From contig NZ_MUKA01000145.1 in NCBI RefSeq assembly GCF_002150735.1, forward strand, positions 1 through 38,254: a stretch of DNA of 38,254 nt. The letters run 5' to 3'. Below the pieces are notes generated by a model. That model was not told where the DNA came from, made no database searches, and was given only the letters and a program-made list of their open reading frames with translations. Below, piece by piece: positions 27,110-35,321 of the stretch (position 1 is the first letter of the stretch; the number at the start of each line of letters is the position of its first letter). The position numbers and the translations under genes are program-made. This stretch comes from Streptomyces africanus (GTDB lineage Bacteria; Actinomycetota; Actinomycetes; Streptomycetales; Streptomycetaceae).

Positions 27110-28378
27110 GTGGCGACGGTCGAGGTGGACAGCGTGCGCGTGCCCGCGTGGCGCGGCGGCTTCGGACGGCTGTGGAGCGCAGCCGGGCTGTCCAGTTTTG
27201 GTGACGCGCTGCGTACGGCCGCGCTGCCCCTGCTCGCCGTCACACTGACCGACGAGCCGCTGCTCATCGCCTCCGTCACGGCGTGCGGGTATCTGCCCTG
27301 GATCGTCTTCGGCCTGCTCGGCGGGGCCGTCGCCGACCGGGTGGACCAGCGGCGCGCCATGTGGAGGGTGGATGCCTTACGGGGGCTGCTGGTCGCCGCC
27401 TTCGCGGTGGCCGTCGCTCTCGGTCACGCCTCGATCGGCCTGCTCATCGTGCTGGCCTTCGCCCTGACCACCCTCCAGACCCTCTTCGACAACGCCGCCA
27501 CGGCCCTGCTGCCCGCCCTGGTCGACCGGGACGCCCTCGGCAGCGCCAACGCCCGGCTGCTGACCGGCCAGCGCATCGCGGGCGGCCTGCTGGGCGGGCC
27601 CGTCGTGCCGCTGCTGCTGACCGCCGGGGCCGCCGTGCCCTTCGCGGCCGACGCCGTGACCTTCCTGGTGGCCGCGGCCCTGGTGGGCTCGCTGCCGGCC
27701 GCCGAGTCCGACCGCACGCCGCGACCGTCGGGGAGCACCCTGCGCCGCGAGATCGCGGAGGGGCTGCGCACCCTGTGGCGCGACCGCGCCCTGCGTAGCC
27801 TGTGCGCCGCGACCGCCCTGTGCAACATCGGCATGGGCACCCAGCTCGCCATGCTGGTCGTCCTCGTCACCGACTGGCTCGACGCGGGCCCCACGGGATA
27901 CGCGGCGGCGGGCGCGGCCTTCACACTGGGCAGCCTGGCCGGGGGAGTGGTGAACGGCCGGCTGGTGGCGCGGCTCGGCCGGCTGCGGTCCGTGCTGCTC
28001 GCCGGCTCGGTGCAGACCGCCGCCCTCGTCGTCATGGGCACCGTGCGCAGCCTGGCCGTGCTGGTGGGCGCGCTGGCCGTCTTCGGGCTCATGGGCATGG
28101 TGTGGAACATCAACACGACGACACTGATGCAGGAGCGCAGCCCCGCCGGGCTCCTGGGCCGGGTCAGCTCGGCCTTCCGGACCCTGGCCTTCGCCGGCGT
28201 GCCCCTCGGCGCCCTGCTGGGCGGGGCCGTCGCCACCGCCTGGGGGCCGAACACCCCGCCCCTGCTCACGGCCGCCTTCTTCGTCCTCTCCGTCCTCGCA
28301 CTGATACCCGCGCTCAAGGTGAACGTAGTTGTTGTCGAGCCGGACGACAGCGCCACGACAGCCGATGTCACGCCCTGA
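27110..28378 (+). CDS. MFS transporter (DHA3/EntS-like exporter), one TTA codon
   Basis: Membrane transporter of 422 residues with about 12 hydrophobic helices. The MFS loop motif [14 protein letters not shown] is after helix 2. The sequence resembles the DHA3-like drug and siderophore exporters, so efflux is more likely than uptake; the substrate is unknown. Leu90 is coded by TTA (27377-27379), the only TTA I find in frame in the window. In Streptomyces that makes translation depend on the bldA tRNA. The GTG start has GAGGGGGA upstream. The promoter matches the PafBC DNA-damage motif. It stands alone between the RbpA-family gene and pgi. The combination suggests an export function under stress and developmental control (inference). 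Confidence 0.88.
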   Translation: MATVEVDSVRVPAWRGGFGRLWSAAGLSSFGDALRTAALPLLAVTLTDEPLLIASVTACGYLPWIVFGLLGGAVADRVDQRRAMWRVDALRGLLVAAFAVAVALGHASIGLLIVLAFALTTLQTLFDNAATALLPALVDRDALGSANARLLTGQRIAGGLLGGPVVPLLLTAGAAVPFAADAVTFLVAAALVGSLPAAESDRTPRPSGSTLRREIAEGLRTLWRDRALRSLCAATALCNIGMGTQLAMLVVLVTDWLDAGPTGYAAAGAAFTLGSLAGGVVNGRLVARLGRLRSVLLAGSVQTAALVVMGTVRSLAVLVGALAVFGLMGMVWNINTTTLMQERSPAGLLGRVSSAFRTLAFAGVPLGALLGGAVATAWGPNTPPLLTAAFFVLSVLALIPALKVNVVVVEPDDSATTADVTP

Positions 28379-28448
28379 TCAATTAAGTTGGGGACCGGCA
28401 GCGGGGCAAGGTACGCAGGCAGGACAGGAAAGAAGGCTGAAGCCCGAG

Positions 28449-30101
28449 ATGAACGCAGACGGCCGTACCAGGCTCAACCAGATGTCCGAGTGGACGGCAC
28501 TGGCCAAGCACCGCGAGGAGCTGGGCGATGTCCAGCTGCGCGAGCTGTTCGCCGCCGACTCCGGCCGCGGCACCGCGTACACCCTCCGGGTCGGCGACCT
28601 GTACGTCGACTACTCCAAGCACCTCGTCACCGACGACACCCTGCGGCTGCTGCGCGAACTGGCCGCCGCCACCGACGTGTTCGGGCTGCGGGACGCCATG
28701 TTCCGCGGCGAGAAGATCAACACCACGGAGAACCGGGCCGTGCTGCACACGGCCCTGCGGGCGCCCCGGGACGCGGTGATCGAGGTCGACGGCGAGAACG
28801 TCGTCCCGGGTGTGCACGCCGTGCTCGACAAGATGGCCGACTTCGCGAACCGGGTGCGCTCCGGGGAGTGGACGGGGCACACCGGCAAGCGGATCCGCAA
28901 CGTCGTCAACGTCGGCATCGGCGGCTCCGACCTGGGCCCCGCGATGGCGTACGAGGTGCTGCGCGCCTTCACGGACCGCTCGCTGACCGTGCGTTTCGTG
29001 TCGAACGTGGACGGCGCCGACCTGCACGAGGCCATCCGCGACCTGGACCCGGCTCAGACGCTGTTCGTCATCGCCTCCAAGACCTTCACCACCATCGAGA
29101 CGGTCACCAACGCCACGTCCGCGCGCGGCTGGCTGCTGGACGCGCTGGGTGACGAGGCCGCCGTCGCCAAGCACTTCGTCGCCCTGTCGACGAACGCCGA
29201 GAAGGTCGCCGAGTTCGGCATCGACACGGCCAACATGTTCGAGTTCTGGGACTGGGTCGGCGGCCGTTACTCGTACGACTCGGCGATCGGCCTCGCCCTG
29301 ATGATCGCCATCGGCCCGGACAACTTCCGGGAGATGCTCGACGGCTTCCGGATCGTCGACGAGCACTTCCGGACGGCGCCCGCCGAGTCCAACGTGCCGC
29401 TGCTGCTGGGCCTGCTGGGCATCTGGTACGGCAACTTCCACGACGCCCAGTCGCACGCGGTGCTGCCCTACAGCCACTACCTGTCCAAGTTCACCGCCTA
29501 CCTCCAGCAGCTCGACATGGAGTCCAACGGCAAGTACGTCGGCCGGGACGGGCGTGAGGTGGAGTGGCAGACCGGGCCGGTGGTGTGGGGTACGCCGGGC
29601 ACCAACGGGCAGCACGCCTACTACCAGCTCATCCACCAGGGCACGAAGCTGATCCCGGCGGACTTCATCGGCTTCGCGCGACCGGTCGGCGAGCTGGGCG
29701 ACCGGCTCAAGGCGCAGCACGACCTGCTGATGGCCAACTTCTTCGCGCAGACGCAGGCGCTCGCCTTCGGCAAGACCCCGGAGGAGGTGCGGGCCGAGGG
29801 GGTGCCTCAGGAGCTGGTGCCGCACAAGACGTTCAAGGGCAACCACCCGACGACCACGATCCTGGCACCCGAGCTGACGCCGTCGGTCCTCGGCCAGTTG
29901 GTCGCCCTCTACGAGCACAAGGTGTTCGTGCAGGGCGCCGTGTGGAACATCGACTCCTTCGACCAGTGGGGCGTGGAGCTGGGCAAGGTCCTCGCCAAGC
30001 GCGTCGAGCCCGCGCTGACCGAGGGCGCCGAGGTCGAGGGCCTGGACGCGTCGACCAAGGCCCTGGTCGGCACGTACCGGGAGCTGCGCGGCCGGCAGTG
30101 A
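28449..30101 (+). CDS. pgi: Glucose-6-phosphate isomerase
   Basis: Interconverts glucose-6-phosphate and fructose-6-phosphate. The 550-residue length is normal for the large bacterial/eukaryotic form. Landmarks are [16 protein letters not shown] from about 156, [57 protein letters not shown] and the C-terminal signature [19 protein letters not shown] 28449 was chosen because the upstream in-frame extension is not conserved-looking. The Shine-Dalgarno is weak (AGAAGG about 12 bases away). The 70-bp gap after the MFS gene starts with an AT-rich stretch (AATTAAGTT). No terminator is obvious, so read-through from the MFS gene is possible. Confidence 0.97.
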   Translation: MNADGRTRLNQMSEWTALAKHREELGDVQLRELFAADSGRGTAYTLRVGDLYVDYSKHLVTDDTLRLLRELAAATDVFGLRDAMFRGEKINTTENRAVLHTALRAPRDAVIEVDGENVVPGVHAVLDKMADFANRVRSGEWTGHTGKRIRNVVNVGIGGSDLGPAMAYEVLRAFTDRSLTVRFVSNVDGADLHEAIRDLDPAQTLFVIASKTFTTIETVTNATSARGWLLDALGDEAAVAKHFVALSTNAEKVAEFGIDTANMFEFWDWVGGRYSYDSAIGLALMIAIGPDNFREMLDGFRIVDEHFRTAPAESNVPLLLGLLGIWYGNFHDAQSHAVLPYSHYLSKFTAYLQQLDMESNGKYVGRDGREVEWQTGPVVWGTPGTNGQHAYYQLIHQGTKLIPADFIGFARPVGELGDRLKAQHDLLMANFFAQTQALAFGKTPEEVRAEGVPQELVPHKTFKGNHPTTTILAPELTPSVLGQLVALYEHKVFVQGAVWNIDSFDQWGVELGKVLAKRVEPALTEGAEVEGLDASTKALVGTYRELRGRQ

Positions 30102-30141
30102 GAGCACCGGGCGGGAGGCGGACGGCAGCGCGTCGTTCGCC

Positions 30142-30185
30142 CACCGCCCGGCGGCGCGCTGATTCCGCACACCGCCCGGCGGCGC
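30142..30185. repeat. Tandem copies of a 16-bp palindromic repeat after pgi
   Basis: CACCGCCCGGCGGCGC occurs at 30142-30157 and 30170-30185, identical and 28 bp apart. Each contains the inverted repeat CCGCC-C-GGCGG. They lie between pgi and the next gene's -10-like TAGACT at 30201-30206. They could be paired hairpins or an operator. Confidence 0.75.
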
Positions 30186-30200
30186 CCCCTCCGCTTCCCG

Positions 30201-30206
30201 TAGACT
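30201..30206 (+). promoter_or_regulatory. Candidate -10 element of the proline-tailed membrane protein gene
   Basis: TAGACT stands 40 bp before the GTG at 30247. The expected -35 falls at the edge of the second 16-bp repeat and is a poor match. Confidence 0.3.
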
Positions 30207-30246
30207 CCCGGTCGATCATCACGGCGAGTGCTCGGGGGAGCGCGAA

Positions 30247-31179
30247 GTGGCACGCACACGCGGAAGTTGGACAGGCGGCACGCTGACGGTCAGGTCCGTC
30301 CTGAAGCCCCATGACGTGGCCCAGGCGGTGTTCCATCCCGCGTGGATACCGCAGCCTCTCGATCCGTCCGTGGAGCGGCTGAAGAGGTTCCGGGTCATCG
30401 CAGGGGCGGTCGCCTCCCTCGGGGTCTACACCTTCATCGAGGGCGGCTTCGACTTCACGGAGCTGCTGGAGAACGCGATGACGGCCTCCGTCGTCCTGCT
30501 CTTCCTCACGCCGCTGACGGTCGGGGCGATGCTCTGGGTCTGGCGGCGCGGCGGCACGGTGCGGCAGCTGCGGGTGCCGCTGCGCAACTCCCTTCTGCTG
30601 CTCCTGCTGTTCGTCGGGTGCGTGGCCGCCCTGCTGTTGCTGGTGCAGACGGTGAACGGCTCGGCGAACCCCGGCGTGATCATCGGGGTCGGCCTGACGA
30701 TGATGTGGATGCTCATCTTCACGGCCTACGGGGCGGTGCGGGTCTCCGGCAACTTCTTCGGCACGGCCGCCACGCACCGCTGCCTTCCGCCGCTGCTCTC
30801 CATGGTGACCAGCTGGCTGGTGGCCGTCCCGGACCTCGTCACCGGTGATCTGCACGGACTGAGCCTCACCCTGGGGATCGTCTTCATCCTGGGCGCTCCC
30901 GTGACGGTCACCGCCATCGCGCTGCTGGAGATGGGGCGGCTCAAGCGGCGGTACGGGATCAGGCTGAAGGCCCATCCGGCGACTCTGGCACCGGCGCCCG
31001 CACCCGGGCCGGTCCCGCACATGCCGCCGGGGATGCCGCCGGGGATGCCTCCGGCGGGATCGCCGTACGTGCCGCCGCAGGGGAACCCGTACGGCCATCC
31101 CTACGCGCCGGGCGGGCAGCACCCGTACGCCCCGCACCCGCAGCCGCCGTACAACCCGCAGCACCCCTACGGGGGCTGA
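30247..31179 (+). CDS. Membrane protein with proline-rich tail, unknown function
   Basis: I do not recognise a family. The 310-residue protein has a 45-residue soluble start (HPAWIPQPLDPSVERLKRFR). About five or six hydrophobic helices follow between roughly 48 and 228, the third being SLLLLLLFVGCVAALLLLV. The C-terminal tail of about 65 residues is almost only Pro, Gly, Tyr, His and Ala, with MPPGMPP units and PYxPP/NPYG-type repeats. Such tails in actinobacteria often bind partner proteins or lie disordered at the membrane. GTG 30247 follows GGGGAG. It ends 19 bp from the convergent FtsX-type permease gene with little room for a terminator. Confidence 0.75.
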   Translation: MARTRGSWTGGTLTVRSVLKPHDVAQAVFHPAWIPQPLDPSVERLKRFRVIAGAVASLGVYTFIEGGFDFTELLENAMTASVVLLFLTPLTVGAMLWVWRRGGTVRQLRVPLRNSLLLLLLFVGCVAALLLLVQTVNGSANPGVIIGVGLTMMWMLIFTAYGAVRVSGNFFGTAATHRCLPPLLSMVTSWLVAVPDLVTGDLHGLSLTLGIVFILGAPVTVTAIALLEMGRLKRRYGIRLKAHPATLAPAPAPGPVPHMPPGMPPGMPPAGSPYVPPQGNPYGHPYAPGGQHPYAPHPQPPYNPQHPYGG

Positions 31180-31198
31180 CCCCGGAGCCGCCGGGACG

Positions 31199-33862
31199 TC
31201 AGGCGACCGCGCTCAGCGTGTCCGCCAGCCGGCGGCGGGCCGCGCGGGCCGCGGGTACGGCGGCCAGCGCGGCCGCGCAGAGTACCGCCGCCGCACCGAG
31301 CAGCAGCATCAGCGGGGCGGACGGGCCCCGGGCGATCCCGGCGCCGATGCCGCTCGACCGGCCCTGGGCGTCGATCAGCCAGTGGGCGAGCGGCAGGCCC
31401 AGGACGGTGGCGGCGAGCACGGCCGCCAGTGCGGTACAGCCGGTGGCCATGACCGTGATGCCCGTGATCTGCCGGGGGGACAGGCCGATGGCCTTCAGCG
31501 CGAGCAGGTCCCGTTCGCTCTCGCGGACCGTGCCGCCGATCGCGGTCAGCAGCTCGATCAGCCCGATGAGGGCGAGGACGGCGACCAGCCCGGCGACGAC
31601 GGCGCGCAGCGGGGAGAGCCCGTCGGCGGGGTTGGTCACGGTGTGCACGTCCAGGTGTCCGTGCCCGGCCGTGGCCAGCCGGTCGGCGACCTCCCGTGGG
31701 TCGGCACCGGGGTCCAGACGCAGCTCGTAGAGGGTCGGGCGGAGCCCGGGGTCGTTCGCGCGGAGGGTGTCGAGGGACGTGGAGATGACCCGGCCGGCGT
31801 TCTCCGGCTCGATGCTGCGGCCCACGATGTGCAGGATCTGCGGCTGGTCGCCGACGGTCATCCGCACCCAGTCGCCGACGCGCACGTCCAGCAGGTCGAG
31901 CAGCCCCTGCCCGGCCACGGCCTCGTCGGCGCCGCGGGCGGGGCGGCCCTCGGAGAGGGTGTACGGGTAGGGGTCCTGGCCGGTGCCGAGGCCGCGCAGG
32001 GCGATGGTCGCCGTCTGGCCCGGGACCAGGGCGGCCGTCTCGACGCCGGGGTAGGCGGCGGCCACCTCCGGGTCGCGTTCCAGGAGAGCGCGGGTCTGCC
32101 GCTCGGTCAGGCCGGCGTCGGCGCGGACGCTGAGGGCGGTCGGCAGGCCGATCTGCTCGGGCGTGCTGTGGAAGCGGTCGATGGTGGTCCACGCGCTCAT
32201 CGCCACGACGATCAGCAGCAGCGGCAGGGTGAGGCGGGCGACGGTGGCGAGGGACCGGGGCCGGCGCGTGAACGCCTTGTGCCAGCCCAGCACCAACGCG
32301 GGCGGAACCCGCGCTCCGAGGGCACGACGCGCCAGATCGGAGAGCTGCCCGCCCCGGGGAGCGGCGGGCCGCATCCCGAGGATCCGACGCACCCCGCCGA
32401 CCGGCCGTCCGCCGGGCGGTTCCGCTGCGGGCTGTGAGGGGAGGGCTTGGCCGGTTGTCCCGGTCGGCTGGCGGTCAGGTGCGGCCGCTGCTGTGGGGCG
32501 TAGTCCGAGGACCCGGCGCAGGCCGTCGGTCAGCCGCCCGCCGGGCGCAGCCGCTGCGGGTTGCGGTCCGAGGGCCTGGCTCGTCGTCCCGGTCGGCCGT
32601 CCGCCGGGCGGTTCCGCTGCGGGCTGTGGGGGGAGGGCAGCGCCCGTTGTCCCGGTCGGCTGGCCGGCGGGCAGAGCCGCCGTGCCGCCCGGGCCGAAGC
32701 CCCGGCCCGTGTTCGCCCCGGGCAGCCGTCCGCCGAGCGTCGGCGTCGGACGCTGCACGGGTACCGGTGGGACGCGGCCCGCCCGCCAGGCGGCCAGGCC
32801 GGTGGTCGCGCCGATGAACAGCACCGCCCCCACCGGAATGACGAACAGCGCCACGGTGTGGCCGGGCAGCCCCTGCCACACGCCGACCGCGTCCCCGAGC
32901 CGTCCCGGGATCCGGCTGCCCAGGGCCTCGGCCAGCGCGGCGGCGGCCACGGCGCCCAGCAGCGCGTAGGCGAGATGCTGGAGCAGGAAGATCCGGACCA
33001 CCTGGCCGGGGGTGAAGCCGATGGCCTTGAGGACGGAGAGGTCACGCAAGTGGCCGCGGATACGGGTGCCGATCGCACCGTGCACGGCGAGCCCGGCGGC
33101 GATCAGTGCGCCCAGCCCGAACAGGCCCAGCACCTGGCCGAGGAGCCGGTTGTCGCCCTGGGCCTCCGCGCGGGCCTGCTGCCAGGTTGACACCTCCCCG
33201 ATCGCCCCGGCGCCCAGTACGGTCACGGCACGCTGGACGACGTAGGACGTGTCGCCGGGATCCGTCAGCCGCAGTCCGATCACCTGGCCGCCGGGGTCCG
33301 GCACAGCCGACGGCAGTGCCCACACCAGGCCCGGCTGCTCACCGGGCCGGTAGCGCGGCTCGGCGCTGTCGGCGAGGCCCACGACGGTCAGTTCGCGGGC
33401 GGTGCCGGGCACGGTGAGGGTGTCGCCGGGCTCGGCCAGCAGCGCGCGGGCGAGGCGGCTCTCCAGGACCACACCGTTCGGGGTCGCGGGGTCCAGCCAG
33501 TGGCCGGAGACGACCGGCGGGCGGCCGACGGACGGGCGTTCCGGAGTGCCGCGCAGTTCGACGGCGGCGCGGCTGCCGCGCGAGGCGACGGCGGTGTCGG
33601 CGGTCGGGTACGGGCCGGCGACGGAGTCGACGCCGTCCAGCCCGGCCAGCTTCCCGGTGTCGGCCGCGGTGTCGGTGTGCAGCCACACGTGCGCGCCGTG
33701 CGACTGCGTGAACACGCGCTGCCAGGGATTGGTGGCGTACCCGAACAGGGCCGTGGCCAGCAGCAGGGAGGCGACGATGCCCGCGGTGGCGAGGACGAGG
33801 AACAGCGCCTCGCCGCGGTGCGTGCGCAGATCGGAGTGCGCCCAGCGCAGGGTGGCTCGCAC
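31199..33862 (-). CDS. FtsX-like ABC transporter permease
   Basis: Large membrane permease of 887 residues in the MacB/FtsX class, working with the ATPase encoded upstream. One helix near the N-terminus (ALFLVLATAGIVASLLLATALFGY) is followed by an extracytoplasmic domain. A three-helix FtsX core comes next (ALIAAGLAVHGAIGT...LAYALLGAVAAAALAEAL...TVALFVIPVGAVLF). A second helix, extracytoplasmic domain and FtsX core make up the other half. Between the halves lies a Pro/Gly/Ala linker of roughly 130 residues built of repeats of PTGTT-x-x-AL-x-x-QPAA. GTG 33862 has GAGG upstream. Relatives export lipids, lipoproteins or peptides or sense antibiotics. The actual substrate is unknown. Confidence 0.9.
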   Translation of the reverse strand: MRATLRWAHSDLRTHRGEALFLVLATAGIVASLLLATALFGYATNPWQRVFTQSHGAHVWLHTDTAADTGKLAGLDGVDSVAGPYPTADTAVASRGSRAAVELRGTPERPSVGRPPVVSGHWLDPATPNGVVLESRLARALLAEPGDTLTVPGTARELTVVGLADSAEPRYRPGEQPGLVWALPSAVPDPGGQVIGLRLTDPGDTSYVVQRAVTVLGAGAIGEVSTWQQARAEAQGDNRLLGQVLGLFGLGALIAAGLAVHGAIGTRIRGHLRDLSVLKAIGFTPGQVVRIFLLQHLAYALLGAVAAAALAEALGSRIPGRLGDAVGVWQGLPGHTVALFVIPVGAVLFIGATTGLAAWRAGRVPPVPVQRPTPTLGGRLPGANTGRGFGPGGTAALPAGQPTGTTGAALPPQPAAEPPGGRPTGTTSQALGPQPAAAAPGGRLTDGLRRVLGLRPTAAAAPDRQPTGTTGQALPSQPAAEPPGGRPVGGVRRILGMRPAAPRGGQLSDLARRALGARVPPALVLGWHKAFTRRPRSLATVARLTLPLLLIVVAMSAWTTIDRFHSTPEQIGLPTALSVRADAGLTERQTRALLERDPEVAAAYPGVETAALVPGQTATIALRGLGTGQDPYPYTLSEGRPARGADEAVAGQGLLDLLDVRVGDWVRMTVGDQPQILHIVGRSIEPENAGRVISTSLDTLRANDPGLRPTLYELRLDPGADPREVADRLATAGHGHLDVHTVTNPADGLSPLRAVVAGLVAVLALIGLIELLTAIGGTVRESERDLLALKAIGLSPRQITGITVMATGCTALAAVLAATVLGLPLAHWLIDAQGRSSGIGAGIARGPSAPLMLLLGAAAVLCAAALAAVPAARAARRRLADTLSAVA
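32402..32690. repeat. Imperfect coding repeats in the permease linker
   Basis: A 35-bp stretch at 32402-32436 recurs exactly at 32594-32628, 192 bp (64 codons) apart. Similarity continues for about another 35 bp. A third, diverged copy starts near 32527. They encode the Pro-Thr-Gly-Thr-Thr / Gln-Pro-Ala-Ala linker units between the two FtsX halves. Confidence 0.85.
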
Positions 33863-33903
33863 AGGCCTCAGCCTCTCGGCCCGGACACCGGGCAGCCGTC
33901 GTA

Positions 33904-33941
33904 CACCCGCATGTCAGTCCCTCACCCGCATGTCAGTCCCT
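33904..33941. repeat. Perfect 19-bp tandem duplication at the ATPase-permease junction
   Basis: Bases 33904-33922 are repeated without spacer at 33923-33941. The ATPase stop lies in the copy nearer its gene. The other copy is intergenic, 42 bp before the permease GTG. Looks like a recent slippage duplication. Confidence 0.9.
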
Positions 33942-34688
33942 GAGTTCCAGCACACCGGATATGCCGGACCGGCGCGGCGGAGTGCCGCCGTCGAGTTCCG
34001 CGTCGTCGGCGATCCGGCCGTCGAAGAAGCTGATCACCCGGTCCGCGGCGCTCGCCAGCCGCGCGTCATGGGTGACCAGCAGGATCGTCTGCCCGCGCTG
34101 GTGGAAGCGGGACAGCAGCCGCATGACCTCACGGGTGCCCTTGCTGTCGAGGCTGCCCGCGGGTTCGTCGGCCAGCAGCAGCGGGGGATGGTTGACCAGG
34201 GCCCGGGCCAGGGCGACGCGCTGCTGCTCACCGCCGGACAGCTCGCCCGGCATGCTGCGCTCCTTGCCCGTCAGGCCCAGCTCGGCCAGCAACTGTTCCC
34301 GCTCGGCCCGGGCCCGCTTCGGCGAGGTCCCGGCGAGCAGGGCGGGCAGCTCCACGTTGTCGGCGACGGACAGGTTGGACACCAGGTTGAAGAACTGGAA
34401 GACGATCCCGATCCGCTTGCGGCGCTCCACCGCCCAGCGGGCCTCGCTGTAGGTGTCGGTGGACTCGCCGTCGAGCCAGATACGGCCCGCGTCCGGCCGC
34501 TGCAGGCCGCCGAGCAGATGCAGCAGCGTCGACTTGCCGGCCCCGGACGGACCGGTGATCGCCACGAACTCGCCGGGCCGTACGCACAGGTCGACCCCGC
34601 GCACGGCATGGGCGGGCGCGCCCTCGCCGTGGTGTGTCTTCACCAGGCCCTCGGCGCGCAGCACAGGAGCGGGACGGTCGTCGCTCAC
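33933..34688 (-). CDS. ABC transporter ATP-binding protein (LolD/MacB type)
   Basis: ATPase partner of the FtsX-like permease downstream. The 251-residue protein has Walker A GPSGAGKST near 45-53 and FQFFNLVSNLSVADNVELP, typical of the LolD/MacB/FtsE group. The signature LSGGEQQRVALARAL and Walker B LLLADEPAGSLDS follow, with the H-switch in LVTHD. GTG 34688 overlaps the PadR stop (GTGA), so the regulator and ATPase are translationally coupled. The stop falls in a 19-bp tandem duplication, 70 bp before the permease. Confidence 0.95.
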   Translation of the reverse strand: MSDDRPAPVLRAEGLVKTHHGEGAPAHAVRGVDLCVRPGEFVAITGPSGAGKSTLLHLLGGLQRPDAGRIWLDGESTDTYSEARWAVERRKRIGIVFQFFNLVSNLSVADNVELPALLAGTSPKRARAEREQLLAELGLTGKERSMPGELSGGEQQRVALARALVNHPPLLLADEPAGSLDSKGTREVMRLLSRFHQRGQTILLVTHDARLASAADRVISFFDGRIADDAELDGGTPPRRSGISGVLELRD

Positions 34689-35200
34689 TCCAGCTCCTCC
34701 AGCTCTTCCTGGCACCGTTCCAGCCAGTCGAGGTCGGCTTGCAGGTGCAGCATCGCGCCCTCGATCAGCAGGTGGGCGATGCGGTTGTCACGGTCTTCGG
34801 CGGCGGCCAGCTTCGACAGCTGCCGCATCGTGTTCAGGTACTGGCGCCGCTGCTGGTTGATCAGGGAGATCTGGTCGGCGAGCCCGCTCTGCGGAGCGAG
34901 CGCCAGCTTCATGAAGAACTCGTCCCGTACCCGCGGCTCGTCCTCGGGCTCCTCGAACCAGGCGCGCAGCGCCTCCCGCCCGGCGTCGGTGAGGTGGTAG
35001 ACCTTTTTGTTGGGCCGGCTGGACTGCGCCACGTCCTCGCCCTCGATCAGTCCCGACTTCTCGAGGCGGCCGAGGGTCACATAGATCTGGCCGACATTCG
35101 GCTGAGGGTACGCGGAGCCCAGCAGTTGCTCAAGGTCCTGCTTGAGCTCGTAGCCATGGGCGGGGCCACGGGCGAGGAGTGCCAGGAGGGGCAGGCGCAC
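34685..35200 (-). CDS. PadR-family transcriptional regulator
   Basis: Repressor-type protein of 171 residues. The winged helix is MRLPLLALLARGPAHGYELKQDLEQLLG...YPQPNVGQIYVTLGRLEKSGLIEGE; the GYEL and NxGQIYxTLxRLExxGLI segments are classic PadR. The C-terminal dimerisation part is a long coiled-coil-like helix region (ISLINQQRRQYLNTMRQLSKLA...WLERCQEELEELE). GTG 35200 has AGGAGGA upstream. It is first in the padR-ATPase-permease operon, a frequent arrangement in which PadR represses the transporter until a drug or lipid binds. A perfect 15-bp palindrome at 35252-35266 in the divergent promoter region is its likely operator. Confidence 0.93.
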   Translation of the reverse strand: MRLPLLALLARGPAHGYELKQDLEQLLGSAYPQPNVGQIYVTLGRLEKSGLIEGEDVAQSSRPNKKVYHLTDAGREALRAWFEEPEDEPRVRDEFFMKLALAPQSGLADQISLINQQRRQYLNTMRQLSKLAAAEDRDNRIAHLLIEGAMLHLQADLDWLERCQEELEELE

Positions 35201-35251
35201 GCGTGCAGTCCTCCTGTCCGGTCCAATGTGCTCCAGGCCCTAGTATCGCCC

Positions 35252-35266
35252 ATACCTAACAGGTAT
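35252..35266. promoter_or_regulatory. Probable PadR operator in the divergent promoter region
   Basis: ATACCT-AAC-AGGTAT is a perfect inverted repeat, 52 bp before the padR GTG and 56 bp before the binding-protein ATG. The area is AT-rich for this genome and contains -10-like TAGTAT and TATACA. The same sequence with 12 of 15 bases kept recurs at 36602-36616. Confidence 0.6.
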
Positions 35267-35321
35267 ACATGGCCTCTGTTCCGGGCGAAGGCGCCCGTCG
35301 CCGGTGTACAGGGAGGAACCT

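Noticed and set aside
28383..30170. 595-codon minus-strand open frame opposite pgi
   Set aside because: Shadow of an intact, highly conserved Pgi.
33669..33677. GTGTCGGTG inside the permease gene as another damage promoter
   Set aside because: No TANNNT eight bases downstream and no gene start nearby. A chance match in coding sequence, as is the one near 34457.
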